Positions 36,641-49,343 of a stretch of 64,000 nt of DNA are shown piece by piece. Source of the stretch: Prorocentrum cordatum (Eukaryota; Sar; Dinophyceae; Prorocentrales; Prorocentraceae). Each line of letters opens with the position of its first letter. The stretch's first letter is position 1. The position numbers and the translations under genes were made by a program. The notes beneath the pieces were generated by a model. The model saw only the letters and a program-made list of their open reading frames with translations. It was not told the origin of the DNA and made no database searches. The stretch covers positions 1 through 64,000 of the forward strand of contig CAUYUJ010019090.1 in assembly GCA_963575745.1 (NCBI GenBank), read 5' to 3'.

Positions 36641-37823
36641 TATTGCTGGAAGCTTAAGAGTAATTCCGGGGCGCTGGAGAGCTAGTTGGCAAGAAAATCT
36701 CGACGGACCTTTTGGTGACGTTTGGTCGGTTGAAATCTTCGCAGAGCTCTTCGGCAAGATGAGCTAGAGGAATTCGGGCGCAGGGTGGAGCTAGTTGGCC
36801 GACCCGAGCTTAAGAGACAATGTGACGACTTGGGGTTTGTTTTTCAATCTTTGTGCAAAATTTGAAAATTCGTTTCGAGAATTCGTATTTTTCGCACCTG
36901 CAATGGGTTATGCCGCTCTTGCCAGTAAAATTTTCGGGTCTTTAGGTGCAGTATTACTATCAAAATACTTGGGGGAACCGACGTTGAATAAAAACAGAAA
37001 CGCGTGATTTTTCGAGTTTCTTGTTTCTTGCTTCAGAAGCTTTCTCCATGTGTTCCGCCGATCGCCGTGCAAGAAAAGAGCTCTACGAGGTTCCCGGCGG
37101 TAGCCAGGTTGACGGTTTACCGCCGGCTCCCAGTTTTGTTCTCAAAATTTGAACATTCGTTAGAGCTCTAGTATTTTTTCCCATGATATTCGATCTTATT
37201 CCCGCTCGCCATCTTGATCTTAGCTCGATCGGATAGGTTTTACTCTGTACTTAACTCGAGCTACAGGACAGCTAAAGAGCCGATACGTACAGAATATGAT
37301 TCAGAATCATCAGTGGCCGTTGTCTGTTGAATCCAGAGCTCTGAACTAGGTCTTCTGCCCGATCTAGAATCGCGAAACTATTTGTATTGTTCGAGTCATC
37401 TTGAGAGATGCTGTGGGTTCTCTGCACTTAACTCGGGCTGTAGGGGGCTGGATGGCTGGTAATCACTGGAATCGATTCGGAGACATCAGGCGCGTCCGCC
37501 TTCCGAACCCAGAGCTCCGAACTCTGTCTGCTGACCAAACTAGGTCCGCGAAACTATTCGTATTGTTCGAGTCATCCTGAGAGGTGCTGTCGGTTCCCTG
37601 CACTTAACTCGGCCTCTAGGGGGGGCTGCAGGGCTGGTAATCACAGGAATCGATTCAGAGACATCAGACGCGTCCGCCTGTCGCATGCAGGAGAGGTCTG
37701 AAATTGGTTGGGCTGAAAAACTATTTTTTTCTCTGCAATTTTTTCCGACATTATATGTTGTCAGGAAGCTCTACGAGTCCCACGGCGGTAAGAAAGGTTG
37801 ACGGTTTACCGCCGGCGCCCAGT
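36641..37823 (+). repeat. Family A element interrupted by a family C insertion
   Basis: A sequence runs 36,641-36,735 and stops at CGGTTGAAA. A C-type element fills about 36,736-37,134 (3' hairpin 37,078-37,134). A resumes with TTTGTTCTCAAAATTTG and ends at a hairpin at 37,764-37,823. The two A parts rejoin at the TTTT of the conserved block. Confidence 0.75.
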
Positions 37824-38161
37824 TCGCCGACCCGGCCGAGGCGGACAATGTGACAACTTTTGGGTGGTTTTGCGAATATTTGAAAGATATTTGACAATTC
37901 ATTTTGATAAAGCAGATTTTTCGCACCTGTAAACGACTTCGAGGGCCTCTGCGTCTTAATCTGAGCTCTCTAGATGCACTTTTACTATCAAAACACTTGG
38001 CGCAACCATCTTTATGTCGACATGAAAAAAATCATGTTTTCTGTCTTTCAAGAAATGCGTCCAGAAGGTCCATCTTTTCATCTTGAGCACTCTTACGCGT
38101 GCTAGGAGCTCTACGAGGTTCCCGGCGGTGACCAGGTTGACGGTTCACCGCCGGCGCCAGT
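37824..38161 (+). repeat. Family B element, forward, lacking its head
   Basis: It starts TCGCCGACCCGGCC. The TGA/TCA hairpin is at 38,104-38,161. Confidence 0.75.
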
Positions 38162-38560
38162 ACCTCGTAGAGCTCTTCGGCAAGATGAGCTAGAGGAATT
38201 CGGGCGCAGGGTGGAGCTAGTTGGCCGACCCGACCTTAAGACACAATGTGACGACTTGGGGTCTGTTTTTCAATCTTTGTGCAAAATTTGAAAATTCGTT
38301 TTGAGAATTCGTATTTTTCCCACCTGTAATGGGTTATGCCGCGCCTGCCAGTAAAATTTTCAGGTCTTTAGGTGCAGTATTACTATCAAAACACTTGGGG
38401 GAACCGACGTTGAATAAAAACAGAAAAACGTGATTTTTCGAGGTTTTTGTTTCTTGTTTCAGAAGCTTTCTCCATGTGTTCCGACGATCGCCGTGCAAGA
38501 AAAGAGCTCTACGAGGTTCCCGGCGGTAACCAGGTTGACGGTTTACCGCCGGCTCCCAGT
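38162..38560 (+). repeat. Complete family C element (399 bp), forward
   Basis: The inverted terminal motif pair is 38,162 with 38,504. The body matches 36,241-36,640 closely. The end is GGCTCCCAGT. Confidence 0.8.
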
Positions 38561-40010
38561 AATTCCGGGGCGCTGGAGAGCTAGTTGGCAAGAAAAATCT
38601 CGACAGACCTTTTGGTGACTTTTGGTCGGTTGAAAATTTTGTTCTCGAAATTCAACAATTCGTTAGATACCTCGTAGAGCTCTTCGGCATCGATGAGCTA
38701 GAGGAATTCCGGCGCGGGGTGGAGCTAGTTGGCCCAGCCGGCCGAGGCGGACAATGTGATAACTTTTGGGTGGTTTTGCAAAAATTTTAAAGATATTTGA
38801 CCATTTATTTTGAGAGCAGATTTTTACGCCGAGCATTGAAATATAAACTCCTCTCTAACAGCAGCTCAGCTCTCGATGGATTTTTGCACGAGTTGACTTC
38901 CAGGAACTGAGCGAATATGAACATCGAAAAAATCGAATTTGAAAATTTTCGAAAAATCTCTATTTTCACTCTGTGTCGATTCTCTGCACTCTTACCAGTG
39001 TCAGGAGCTCTACGAGGTTCCCGGCGGTGACCAGGTTGACGGTTCACCGCCGGCGCCAGTTTTGTTCTCGAAATTCAACAATTCGTTAGAGCTCTAGTAT
39101 TTTTTCCCGTGATATTCGATCTTATTTCCGAAAAGCACTCCGGCGGGAACGGCCGTTTCGAGTCATCTTGATACGCGCTGTCGGTTTTCTCAAGATAACT
39201 CGAGCTTCAGGACAGCTACAGAGCTGGTAAGCACAGCTAATCGATTCAGAATGATTAGGCGCGTTTGCCTGTTGACGCAAGAGGTCTGAGTTCGGTCTGT
39301 TAGCCGAGCTAGGTCCGCAAACCTATTTGTATTATTCGAGTCATCTTGACAGGCGCTCTCGGTTTTCTGTACTTAACTCGAGCTGTCGGACAGTTACAGA
39401 GCTCATAGTCACAGAAGTCGATTTGGAATCATCAGGCGCGTTCGTCTGTTCAATGGAGGGCTCTGACTTCGGCCTGCTGCTCGAGCTGGGTTCGCGAAAC
39501 TATTCGTATTGATCGAGTCATCTTGAGAAGTGCTCTTGGTTTTCTGCACTTAACTCGTGCTGGGGGATGGCTACAGGGCTGCTGGTCACAGAAATCGATT
39601 CGCAGACATCAGGCGCGTCTGTTTGTCTAACTTAGAGCTCGAAACTCGGTCTGCTGCTCGAACTAGGTCCGCGACACTATTATATTATTCGAGTCATCCT
39701 GAGAGCTGCTGTCGGTTTTCTGTACTTAACTCGGGCTGTAGGGGGGCTGGAGGGCTGTTAATCACAGGAGTCGATTCGCAGACATCAGACGCGTCCGCCT
39801 GTCGCATTCAGATGTCTGAACTCGGTTTGATACTCGAGCTGGGTTGCCAAACTATTCGTTTTTTTGTCAGAGTCATCTTGAGAGGTTTGAAATTGCCTGG
39901 GCTGAAAATCTAGTCGTTCTGTGGATTTTTTTCCACATTATATACTGTCAGGAAGCTCTACAAGTCCCCCGGCGGTAAGAAAGGTTGACGGTTTACCGCC
40001 GGCGCCCAGT
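38561..40010 (+). repeat. Family A element split by a complete family B element
   Basis: A fragment runs 38,561-38,667. Complete B runs 38,669-39,060 (ACCTCGTAGAGCTC with GAGCTCTACGAGGT). A resumes at 39,061 with TTTGTTCTCGAAATTC and ends at a hairpin at 39,951-40,010. About 30 bp of A (TTTGTTCTC to CGTTAGA) are present on both sides of the insert. Confidence 0.75.
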
Positions 40011-41083
40011 AATTCCGGCGCGCTGGAGAGCTAGTGACTCGTAGAGCTTCCCTAAGCTAGTTGCTGGAAGCTTAAGAGTAATTCCGGCGCGCTGGAGAGC
40101 TAGTCGGCAAGAAAAATCTCGACGGAACTTTTGCTGACTTTTGCTCGGTTCAAAATTTTGTTCTCGAAATTCAACCATTCGTTAGCGCTCTAGTATTTTT
40201 TCCCGTGATATGCGATCTTATTCGCGCTCGCCATCTTGATCTCAGCTCGATCGGGTGACTATTATTATCGAAAAGCACTGTAGCGGGATCGGCCGTTTCG
40301 AGTCATCTTGATACGCGCTGACGGTTTTCTGAACATAACTCGAGCTTTAGGACAGCTATAGAGCTGGCAAACACAGCTAATCGATGTAGAATGATTAGGC
40401 ACGTTCGCCTGTTGAATCCAGAGGTCTGAACTCGGTCTGTTAGCCGAGCTAGGTCCGCAAACCTATTCGTATTATTCGAGTCATTTTAACAGAAGCTCTC
40501 GGTTTTCTGTACTTAACTTAAGCTGTAGGACAGCTACAGAGCTGATATTTACAGAAATCGATTCAGAATCATCAGTTGCGTTTGTCTGTCGAATCCAGAG
40601 CTCTGAACTCGGTCTGTTGCCTGATCTAGAATCGCGAAACTATTCGTATTGGTCGAGTAACCTTGAGAAGTGCTCTCGATTTTCTTCACTCAACTCGCGC
40701 TAAGGAGGGCAAAAGTGCGTTTTGTCACAGGGATCGATTTCAAGACATCAGGCGCGTCCACCTGTCGAATCCAGAGCTCGGAACTCGGTCTGCTGCCCGA
40801 ATCAGGTCTGCGAAACTACTGTATTGTTCGAGTAATCCTGAGAGGTGCTGTCGGTTTTCTGCACTTAACTCGGGCTGTAGGGGGGCTGCAGGGCTGGTAA
40901 TGACAGGAGTCGATTCGGAGACATCAGACGCGTCCGCCTGTCGCATTCAGAGGTCAAAAAAATATTCACTATGAGTCGGAATGTTAGTAGATGCTGTCGG
41001 TTTTCTCAACTTGAGTCGAGCTAGGAAGCTCTACGAGTCTCCCGGCGGTAACCAAGGTTGACGGTTTACCGCCGGCGCCCAGT
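40011..41083 (+). repeat. A fragment plus complete family A element (1,047 bp)
   Basis: A 26-bp A fragment is followed by the complete element from ACTCGTAGAGCTTCC at 40,037 to CAGT at 41,083. The inverted motif GGAAGCTCTACGAGT at 41,024 is a perfect 15-bp match. Tail type is CAACTTGAGTCGAGCTA. Confidence 0.85.
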
Positions 41084-42214
41084 TGACAAGAAAAATCTCG
41101 ACGGAACTTTTGCTGACTTTTGGTCGGTTGAAAATTTTGTTCTCGAAATTCAACCATTCGTTTGAGCTCTAGTATTTTTTCCCGTAATATTCGATCTCAT
41201 TCCCGCTCGCCATCTTGATCTCAGCTCGATCGGGTGAATATTACTATCAAAAAGCACTGTGGCGGGATCGGCCGTTTCGAGTCATCTTGATACGCGCTGA
41301 CCGTTTTCTGCACATAACTCGAGCTTTAGGACAGCTACAGAGCTGGTAAGCACAGCTAATCGATGTAGAATGATTAGGCGCGTTCGCCTGTTGAAGCCAG
41401 AGGTCTGAACTCGGCCTGTTAGCCGAGCTAGATTCGCAAACCTATTCGTATTATTCGAGGCATCTTGACAGAAACTCTCGGTTTTATGTACTTAACTCGA
41501 GCTGTAGGACAGCTACAGAGTTGATATTTACAGAACCCGATCCAGAATCATCAGTTGCGTTTGTCTGTCGAATCCAGAGCTCTGAACTCAGTCTGCTGCC
41601 CGATCTGGAATCGCAGAACTATTCGTATTGGTCGAGTCATCTTGAGAAGTGCTCTCGGTTTTCTTTACTCGCGCTGAGCGGGGCTACAGTGCTGGTAGTC
41701 AGAGGAATCGATTTCAAGACATCAGCCGCATCCGTCTGTCGAATCCAGAGCTCTGAACTCGGTCCGCTGCCTGATCTGGAATCGCAAAACTATTCGTATT
41801 GGTCGAGTCATCTTGAGAAGTGCTCTCGGTTTTCTTCACTCAATTCGCGCTGAGGGGGGCTACAGTGCTGGTCGTCACAGGAATCGATTTCAAGACATCA
41901 GGTGCGTTCGCCTGTCGAATCCAGAGCTCGGAACTCGGTCTGCTGCCCGAATTAGGTCTGCGAGTCATCCTGAGAGGTGCTGTCGGTTTTCTGCACTTAA
42001 CTCGGGCTGTAGGGGGGCTGCAGGGCTGGTAATGACAGGAGTCGATTCGCAGACACCAGACGCGTTCGTCTGTCGCATTCAGAAGTCAAAACATATTCAC
42101 TATAAGTCGGAATGTTGGTAGGTGCTGTCGGTTTTCTCAACTTAAGTCGAGCTAGGAAGCTCTACGAGTTTCCCGGCGGTAACCAAGGTTGACGGTTTAC
42201 CGCCGGCGCCTAGT
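41084..42214 (+). repeat. Family A element, forward, 5' truncated
   Basis: It starts TGACAAGAAAAATCTCG and has five monomers, two of them near-identical neighbours (41,520-41,660 and 41,700-41,830). The hairpin module is 42,155-42,214, ending CGCCTAGT. Confidence 0.8.
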
Positions 42215-43374
42215 TCCGGCGCGCTGGAGAGCTAGTTGGCTCGAAAAATCTCGACGGAACTTTTGCTGACTTTTGGTCAGTTGAAAATTTCGTTCTCAAA
42301 ATTCAACAATTCGTTTGAGCCCTAGTGACTCGTAGAGCTTCCCTGAGCTAGTTGCTGGAAGCTTAAGAGTAATTCCGGCGCGCTGGAGAGCTAGTTGGCA
42401 AGAAAAATCTCGACGGAACTTTTGCTGACTTTTGGTCGGTTGAAAATTTTGTTCTCGAAATTCAACAATTCGTTTGAGCTCTAGTATTTTTTTCCCGTGA
42501 TATTCGATCTCATTCCCGCTCGCCATCTTGATCTCAGCTCGATCGGGTGAATATTACTATCAAAAAGCACTGTGGTGGGATCGGCCGTTTCGAGTCATCT
42601 TGATACGCGCTGACGGTTTTCTGCACATAACTCGAGCTTTAGGACAGCTACAGAGCTGGTAAGCACAGCTAATCGATGTAGAATGATTAGGCGCGTTCGC
42701 CTCTTGAATCCAGATGTCTGAACTCAGTCTGTTGGCCGAGCTAGGTCCGCAAACCTATTCGTATTATTCGAGTCATCTTGACAGGAACTCTTGGTTTTAT
42801 TGTAATTAACTCGAGCTGTAGGACAGCTATAGAGCTGATATTTAGAGAAACCGATTGAGAATGATCAGTTGCGTTTGTCTGTCAAATCCAGAGCTCTGAA
42901 CTCGGCCTGCTGCCCGATCTAGAATCGCGAAATTATTCGTATTGATTGAGTCATCTTGAGAAATGTTCTCGGTTTTCTTCACTCAACTCGCGCTGAGGGG
43001 GGCTACAGTGCTTGTTGTCACAGGAACCGATTTGAAGACATCAGGCGCGTCGGCCTGTCGAATCCAGGGCTCGGAACTCGGTCTGCTGCCCGAATCAGGT
43101 CTGCGAAACTACTGTATTGTTCGAGTCATCCTGAGGGGTGCTGTCGGTTTTCTGCACTTAACTCGGGCTGTAGGGGGGCTGCAGGGCTGGTAATGACAGG
43201 AGTCGATTCGCAGACATCAGACGCGTCCGCTGTCGCATTCAGAGGTCAAGCAATATTGACTATAAATCAGAATGTTGGTAGGCGCTGTCGGTTTTCTCAA
43301 CTTAAGTCGAGCTAGGAAGCTCTACGAGTCTCCCGGCGGTAACCAAGGTTGACGGTTTACCGCCGGCGCCCAGT
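42215..43374 (+). repeat. A fragment plus complete family A element (1,047 bp)
   Basis: The fragment 42,215-42,326 is followed by the complete element 42,328-43,374, with a perfect ACTCGTAGAGCTTCC/GGAAGCTCTACGAGT pair. Confidence 0.85.
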
Positions 43375-44261
43375 ATTTTTTCCCGTGATATTCGATCTTA
43401 TTCCCGCTCGCCATCTTGATCTCAGCTCGATCGGGTGAATATTACTATCGAAAAGCACTGTGGCGGGATCGGCCGTTTTGAGTCATCTTGATACGCGCTA
43501 GCGGTTTTCTGAACATTACTCGAGCTTTAGGACAGCTACAGAGCTGGTAAGCACAGCTAATCGATGTAGAATGCTTACGCCCGTTCGCCTGTTGAATTCA
43601 GAGGTCTGAACTCGGTCTGTTAGCCGAGCTAGGTCTGCAAATCTATTCGTATTATTCGAGTCGTCTTGACAGAAACTCTCGGTTTTATGTACTTAACTCG
43701 AGCTGCAGGACAGCTACAGAGCTGATGTTTACAGAAACGGGTTCAGAATCATCAGCTGCGTTTGTCTGTCGAATCCAGAGCTCTGAACTCAGTCTGCTGC
43801 CCGATCTAGAATCGCGAAACTATTCGTATTGGTCGAGTCATCTTGAGAAGTGCTCTCGGTTTTCTTCACTCAACTCGCGCTGAGGGGGCTACAGTGCTGG
43901 TGGTCACAGGAATCGATTTGAACACATCAGGCGCGTTCGCGTGTCGAATCGAGAGCTCTGAACTCTGTCTGCTGCCTGAACTAGGTCCGCGAGACTGTTC
44001 GTATTGTTCGAGTCATCCTGAGAGGTGCTGTCGATTTTCTGCACTCAACTCAACTCGGGCTGTAGGGTTGCTGCAGGGCTGGTAATGACAGGAGTCGATT
44101 CGCAGACATCAGACGCGTCCGCCTGTCAGAGGTAAAAAAATATTCACTATGAGTCGGAATGTTAGTAGATGCTGTCGGTTTTCTCAACTTGAGTCGAGCT
44201 AGGAAGCTCTACGAGTCTCCCGGCGGTAACCAAGGTTGACGGTTTACCGCCGGCGCCCAGT
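43375..44261 (+). repeat. Family A element, forward, 5' truncated
   Basis: It starts ATTTTTTCCCGTGATATTCG within the conserved block. The hairpin is at 44,202-44,261. Confidence 0.8.
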
Positions 44262-45407
44262 ACCTAGTAGAGCTCTTCGTCGTCGATGAGCTAGAGGATT
44301 TCCGGCGCGGGGTGAAGCTGGTACCTCGTAGAGCTCTTCGGCATCGATGAGCTAGAGGAGTGACTCGTAGAGCTTCCCTGAGAGCGCAGCGGCGAAGCTT
44401 AAGAGTAATTCGAAAACGCTGGCAGGCTAGTTGGCTCGAAAAATCTCGACTGAACTTTTCACAACTTTGGCTCGGTTGAAAATTATGTTCTCGAAATCTG
44501 ACCATTCGTTAGAGCTCTAGTATTTTTTCCCGTGATATTCGATCTTATTCCCGCTCGCCATCTTGATCTCAGCTCGATCGGATGAATATTACTATCGAAA
44601 AGCACTGTGGCGGGATCGGCCGTTTCGAGTCATCTTGATACGCGCTGACGGTTTTCTGAACATAACTGGAGCTTTAGGACAGCTGCAGAGCTGGTAAGCA
44701 CAACTAATCGATGTAGAATGATTAGGCGCTTTCGCCTGTTGAATCCAGAGGTCTGAACTCGGTCTGTTAGCCGAGCTAGGTCCGCAAACCTATTCGTATT
44801 CGAGTCATCTTGAGAGCAACTCTCGGTTTTCTGCACATAACTCGAGCTGTAGGACAGCTACAGAGCTGATACTCACAGAAACCGATTCAAAATCATCAGT
44901 TGCGTTTCACTGTCGAATCCAGAACTCTGAACTCGGTCTGCTGCCCGATCTGGAATCGCGAAATTATTCGTATTGGTCGAGTCATCTTGAGAAGTGCTCT
45001 CGGTTTTCTTCACTCAACTCGCGCTGAGGGGGGGGGCTACAGTGCTTATTGTCACAGAAATCGATTCGAAGAGATCAGGCGCGTCCGCCTGTCGAATCCA
45101 GAGCTCGGAACTCGGTCCGCTGCCCGAACTGGGTCCGCGAAACTATTGTATTGTTCGAGTCATCTTGAGAGGTGCTGTCGGTTTTCTGCACTTAACTCGG
45201 GCTGTAGGGGGCTGCAGGGCTGGTAATCACAGGACTGGATTCAGAGACATCAGACGCGTCCGCCTGTCGCATGCAGAGGTCCAAAAATATTCACTATGAG
45301 TCGGAATATTGATAAGTGCTGTCGGTTTTCTCAACTTGAGTCGAGCTTGGAAGCTCTGCGAGTTCCCGGCGGTAACCAAGGTTGACGGTTTACCGCCGGC
45401 GCCCAGT
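44262..45407 (+). repeat. Two B/C head fragments plus complete family A element (1,045 bp)
   Basis: Heads sit at 44,262 (ACCTAGTAGAGCTC) and 44,322. The complete A runs 44,363-45,407. Its 3' motif has one change (GGAAGCTCTGCGAGT). Confidence 0.8.
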
Positions 45408-46476
45408 TCCGGCGCGGGGTGGAGCTAGTAACTCGTAGAGCTTCCCTCAGCAAGTTATTGCTGGAAGCTAAGAGTAATTCCGGCGTGCCGGAGAGCTAGT
45501 TGGCTCGAAAATCTCGACGGAACTTTTGCTGACTTTTGGTCGGTTGAAAATTTTGTTCTCGAAATTCAACAATTCGTTAGAGCTCTAGTATTTTTTCCCG
45601 TGATATTCGATCTCATTACCGCTCGCCATCTTGATCTCAGCTCGATCGGGTGATTATTACTATCGAAAAGCACTGTGGCGGGATCGGCCGTTTTGAGTCA
45701 TCTTGATACGCGCTGACGGTTTTCTGAACATAACTCGAGCTTTAGAACAGCTATAGAGCTGATAAGCACAGCTAATCGATGTAGAATGATCAGGCGCGTT
45801 CGCCTGTTGAAGCCAGAGGTCTCAAATCGGTCTGATAGTCGAGCTAGGTCCGCAAAGCTATTCGTATTATTCGATTCATTTTGACATGAACTCTCGGTTT
45901 TCTGTACTTGACTCGAGCTGTAGGACAGGTACAGAGCTGTTACATACAGAATCTGATTAAGACTGATCAGTCGCATATGTCTGTCGAATCCAGAGCTCTG
46001 AACTCGGTCTGCTGCCCGATCTAGAATCGCGAAACTATTCGTATTGGTCGAGTTATCTTGAGAAGTGATCTCGGTTTCCTTCACTCAACTCGCGCTGAGA
46101 GGCGGCTACAGCGCGGGTGGTCACATGGATCGATTTGCAGACATCAGGCGCGTCCACCTGTCGAATTCAGAGCTCGGAACTCGGTCTGCTGTCCGAATTA
46201 GGTGCAAAACTACTGTATTGTTCGAGCCATCCTGAGAGGTGCTGTCAGTTCTCTGCACGTAACTCGGGCTTTTGGGGGGCTGCAGGGCTGGTAATGACAG
46301 GAGTCGATTCGCAGACATCAGACGCGTCCGCGTGTCGCATTCAGAGGTCAACAAATATTCACCATGAGTCGGAATGTTGGTAGGTGCTGTCGGTTTTCTT
46401 AACTTAAGTCGAGCTAGGAAGCTCTACGAGTCTCCCGGCGGTAACCAAGGTTGACGGTTTACCGCCGGCGCCCAGT
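45408..46476 (+). repeat. B/C fragment plus complete family A element (1,046 bp)
   Basis: A short TCCGGCGCGGGGTGG piece is followed by complete A 45,431-46,476 with a perfect inverted motif pair. Confidence 0.85.
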
Positions 46477-47044
46477 TGGCCCAGCCGGCCGAGGCGGACA
46501 ATGTGACAACTTTTGGGTGGTTTTGCAAAAATTTTAAAGATATTTAACCATTTATTGTGAGAAAGCAGATTTTGCGCGTCGCATTAGCATATAAATTCCT
46601 CTCTGACAGCAGCTCAGCTCTCTCGATGCATTTTTGCATGAGTACCTCGTAGAGCTCTTCGTCATGGATGAGCTAGAGGAATTCCGGCGCGGGGTGGAGC
46701 TAGTTGGCCGACCCGGCGAGAAAGGACAAAATGGTAACTTTTGGGTGGTTTTGCGAATATTTGAAAGATATTTGACAATTGATTTTGAGAAAGCAGATTT
46801 TTCGCACCTGTAGTGGGTTGAGACGCGTCTGCCAGTAAAATTTTCAGGATCGTAGGTGCAGTATTTCTATCAAAACACTTGGAGCAACCGACGTTCGATA
46901 AAAACAGAAAAACGTAATTTTTCGATTTTTTCGTTTCTTACTTCAGAAGCTTACTCCCTGTGTTCTGAGGAGCGCGGTGTGAGAAAAGAGCTCTATGAGG
47001 GTCCCCGCGGTAACCTGGTTGACGGTTTACCGCCGGTTCCCATT
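46477..47044 (+). repeat. Family B body fragment plus complete family C element
   Basis: The B fragment 46,477-46,642 (ends TTTTTGCATGAGT) is followed by C from ACCTCGTAG at 46,644. The hairpin begins about 46,988 and ends TTCCCA|TTC, lacking the final GT. Confidence 0.7.
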
Positions 47045-47214
47045 CACTTCGAGGAACTGAGCGAATATGAACATCGAAAAAACATCGAATTTGAAGATTT
47101 TCGAAAAATCTCTATTTTTCCACTCTGTGTCGAATCTCTGCACTCTTACCAGTAAGAGGAGCTCTACGAGGTTCCCGGCGGTGACCAGATTGACGGTTCA
47201 CCGCCGGCGCCAGT
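47045..47214 (+). repeat. Family B element, 3' 170 bp only
   Basis: It starts TCACTTCGAGGAACTGAGCG, deep in the B body. The hairpin is at 47,158-47,214. Confidence 0.7.
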
Positions 47215-47549
47215 TGGCCCACCCGGCCGAGGCGGACAATGTGGCAACTTTTGGGTGGTTTTGCGATTTTTTGAAAGATATTTGACCATTTATTTTCAGA
47301 AAGTAGATCTTGCGCACTTGTAGACGACTATGAGAGACTCTGCGTCTCAATATGAGCTCTCCAGATGCACTTTTACTATCAAAACACTTGGAGGAACCAA
47401 TTTTATGTCGACATCAAAAAAATCATGTTTCGTTTTTTCGAGAAGTGCTTCCAGAAGCCCTTTCTTTTGATGCTGAGCACTCTTAGGCGTCAGGAGCTCT
47501 ACGAGGTTCCCGGCGGTGACCGGGTTGACGGTTTACCGCCGGCGCCAGT
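47215..47549 (+). repeat. Family B element, forward, lacking its head
   Basis: It starts TGGCCCACCCGG. The hairpin at 47,492-47,549 has mixed TGA/TTA arms. Confidence 0.75.
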
Positions 47550-48001
47550 ACCTCGTAGAGCTCTTCGGCATCGATGAGCTAGAGGAATTCCGGCGCGGGG
47601 TGGAGCTAGTACCTCGTAGAGCTCTTCGGCATCGATGAGCTAGAGGAATTCTGGCGCGGGGTGGAGCTAGTTGGCCGACCCGGCCAGAAAGGACAAAGTG
47701 GTAACTTTTGGTCGGTTTTGCTAAGATTTGAAAGATATTTGACAATTCATTTTGAGGAAGCAGATTTTTACTCCAAGCATTGGCGTATAAACGTTGTTCT
47801 CCGAGCAGCTTAGCCCTCTAGAGCCATTCTTAGTATCAGTTCACTTGGAGTAACCGACATGTTGACTCCGAAAAATCTCAACTTCAAGTGTAGAAAAGCT
47901 CCCAGAAACTCTCGCTTTGATCCTGAGCTTTCTCACGGATGCAAGGAGCTCTACGAGGTTCCCGGCGGTGACCAGGTTGACGGTTCACCGCCGGCGCCAG
48001 T
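47550..48001 (+). repeat. Isolated B/C head plus complete family B element (391 bp)
   Basis: Two nearly identical 61-bp heads stand in tandem (47,550-47,610 and 47,611-47,671). The second belongs to complete B 47,611-48,001, with ACCTCGTAGAGCTC matched by GAGCTCTACGAGGT at about 47,946. Confidence 0.8.
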
Positions 48002-48343
48002 TGGCCGACCCGGTCTTAAGAGACAAAGTGGTGACTTTGGGCCGGTCTTGCTAAGATTTGAAAGATATTTGACAATTCATTTTGACAAACCATATTTTTC
48101 TCACATATAGTGGTTTATGACGCGTCTGCCAGTGAAATTTCCAAGTCCGTGGATGCAGTATTACTATCGAAAGACTTCCAGGAACTGATTTTGGATGGAA
48201 ACCGAAAAATCGTGATTTTTCAGATTTTTTCTGCTCTCGCTTCAGAAGCTTCTTTGATGTGTTTCGAGCAGCGCTGTGCAAGGAAAGGGCTCTACGAGGT
48301 GCCAGGCGGTAACCTGGTTGACGGTTTACCGCCGGCTCCCAGT
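48002..48343 (+). repeat. Family C element, forward, lacking its head
   Basis: It starts TGGCCGACCCGGTC and ends GGCTCCCAGT. The hairpin is at 48,286-48,343. Confidence 0.75.
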
Positions 48344-49343
48344 TCTGGCGCGCTGGAGAGCTAGTTGGCTCGAAAAATCTCGACGGAACTTTTGCTGACT
48401 TTTGGTCGGTTGAAAATTTTGTTCTCGAAATTTAACAATTCGTTATAGCTCTAGTATTTTTTCCCGTGATATTCGATCTTATTCCCGCTCGCTATCTTGA
48501 TCTCAGCTCGATCGGGTGAATATTACTATCAAAAAGCACTGTGGCGGGATCGGCCGTTTCGAGTCATCTTGATACGTGTTGTCGGTATTTTGTACTTATT
48601 TCGAGCTGTAGGGCAGCTATAGAGCTGGTAAGCACAGCTAATCGATGTAGAGTCATGAGGCGCGTTTGCCTGTTGAATCCAGAGGTCTGAACTCGGTCTG
48701 TTAGCCGAGCTAGGTCCGCAAACCTATTCGTCTTATTCGAGTCATCTTGACAGAAACTCTCGGTTTTCTGTACTTAACTCGAGCTGAAGGACAGCTACAG
48801 AGCTGATGTTTACACAAACCGATTTTGAATCATTAGTTGTGTCTGTCTATCGAATCGAGAGCTCTACACTCGGTCTGCTGCCCGATCTAGAATCGCGAAA
48901 CTATTCCTATTGTTCGAGTTATCCTGAGAGATGCTCTCGGTTTTCTGCACTTAACTCGGGCTCTAGGGGGGCTACAGTGCCGGTGGTCACAGGAATCGAT
49001 TTGAAGACATCAGGCGCGTCTGCCTGTCGAATCCAGAGCTCGGAACTCGGTCTGCTGCCCGAATTAGGTCCGCGAAACGATTGTATTGTTCGAGTCATCC
49101 TGAGAGGTGCTGTCGGTTTTCTGCACGTCACTCGGGCGGTACGGGGGCTGCAGGGCTGGTAATGACAGGAGTCGATCCGCAGACATCAGACGCGTCCGCC
49201 TGTCGCATTTAGAGGTCAACAAATATTCACTATGAGTCGGAATGTTGGTAGGTGCTGTCGGTTTTCTCACTTAAGTCGAGCTAGGAAGCTCTACGAGTCT
49301 CCCGGCGGTAACCAAGGTTGACGGTTTACCGCCGGCGCCCAGT
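48344..49343 (+). repeat. Family A element, forward, 5' truncated
   Basis: It starts TCTGGCGCGCTGGAG. The hairpin is at 49,284-49,343. Confidence 0.8.
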
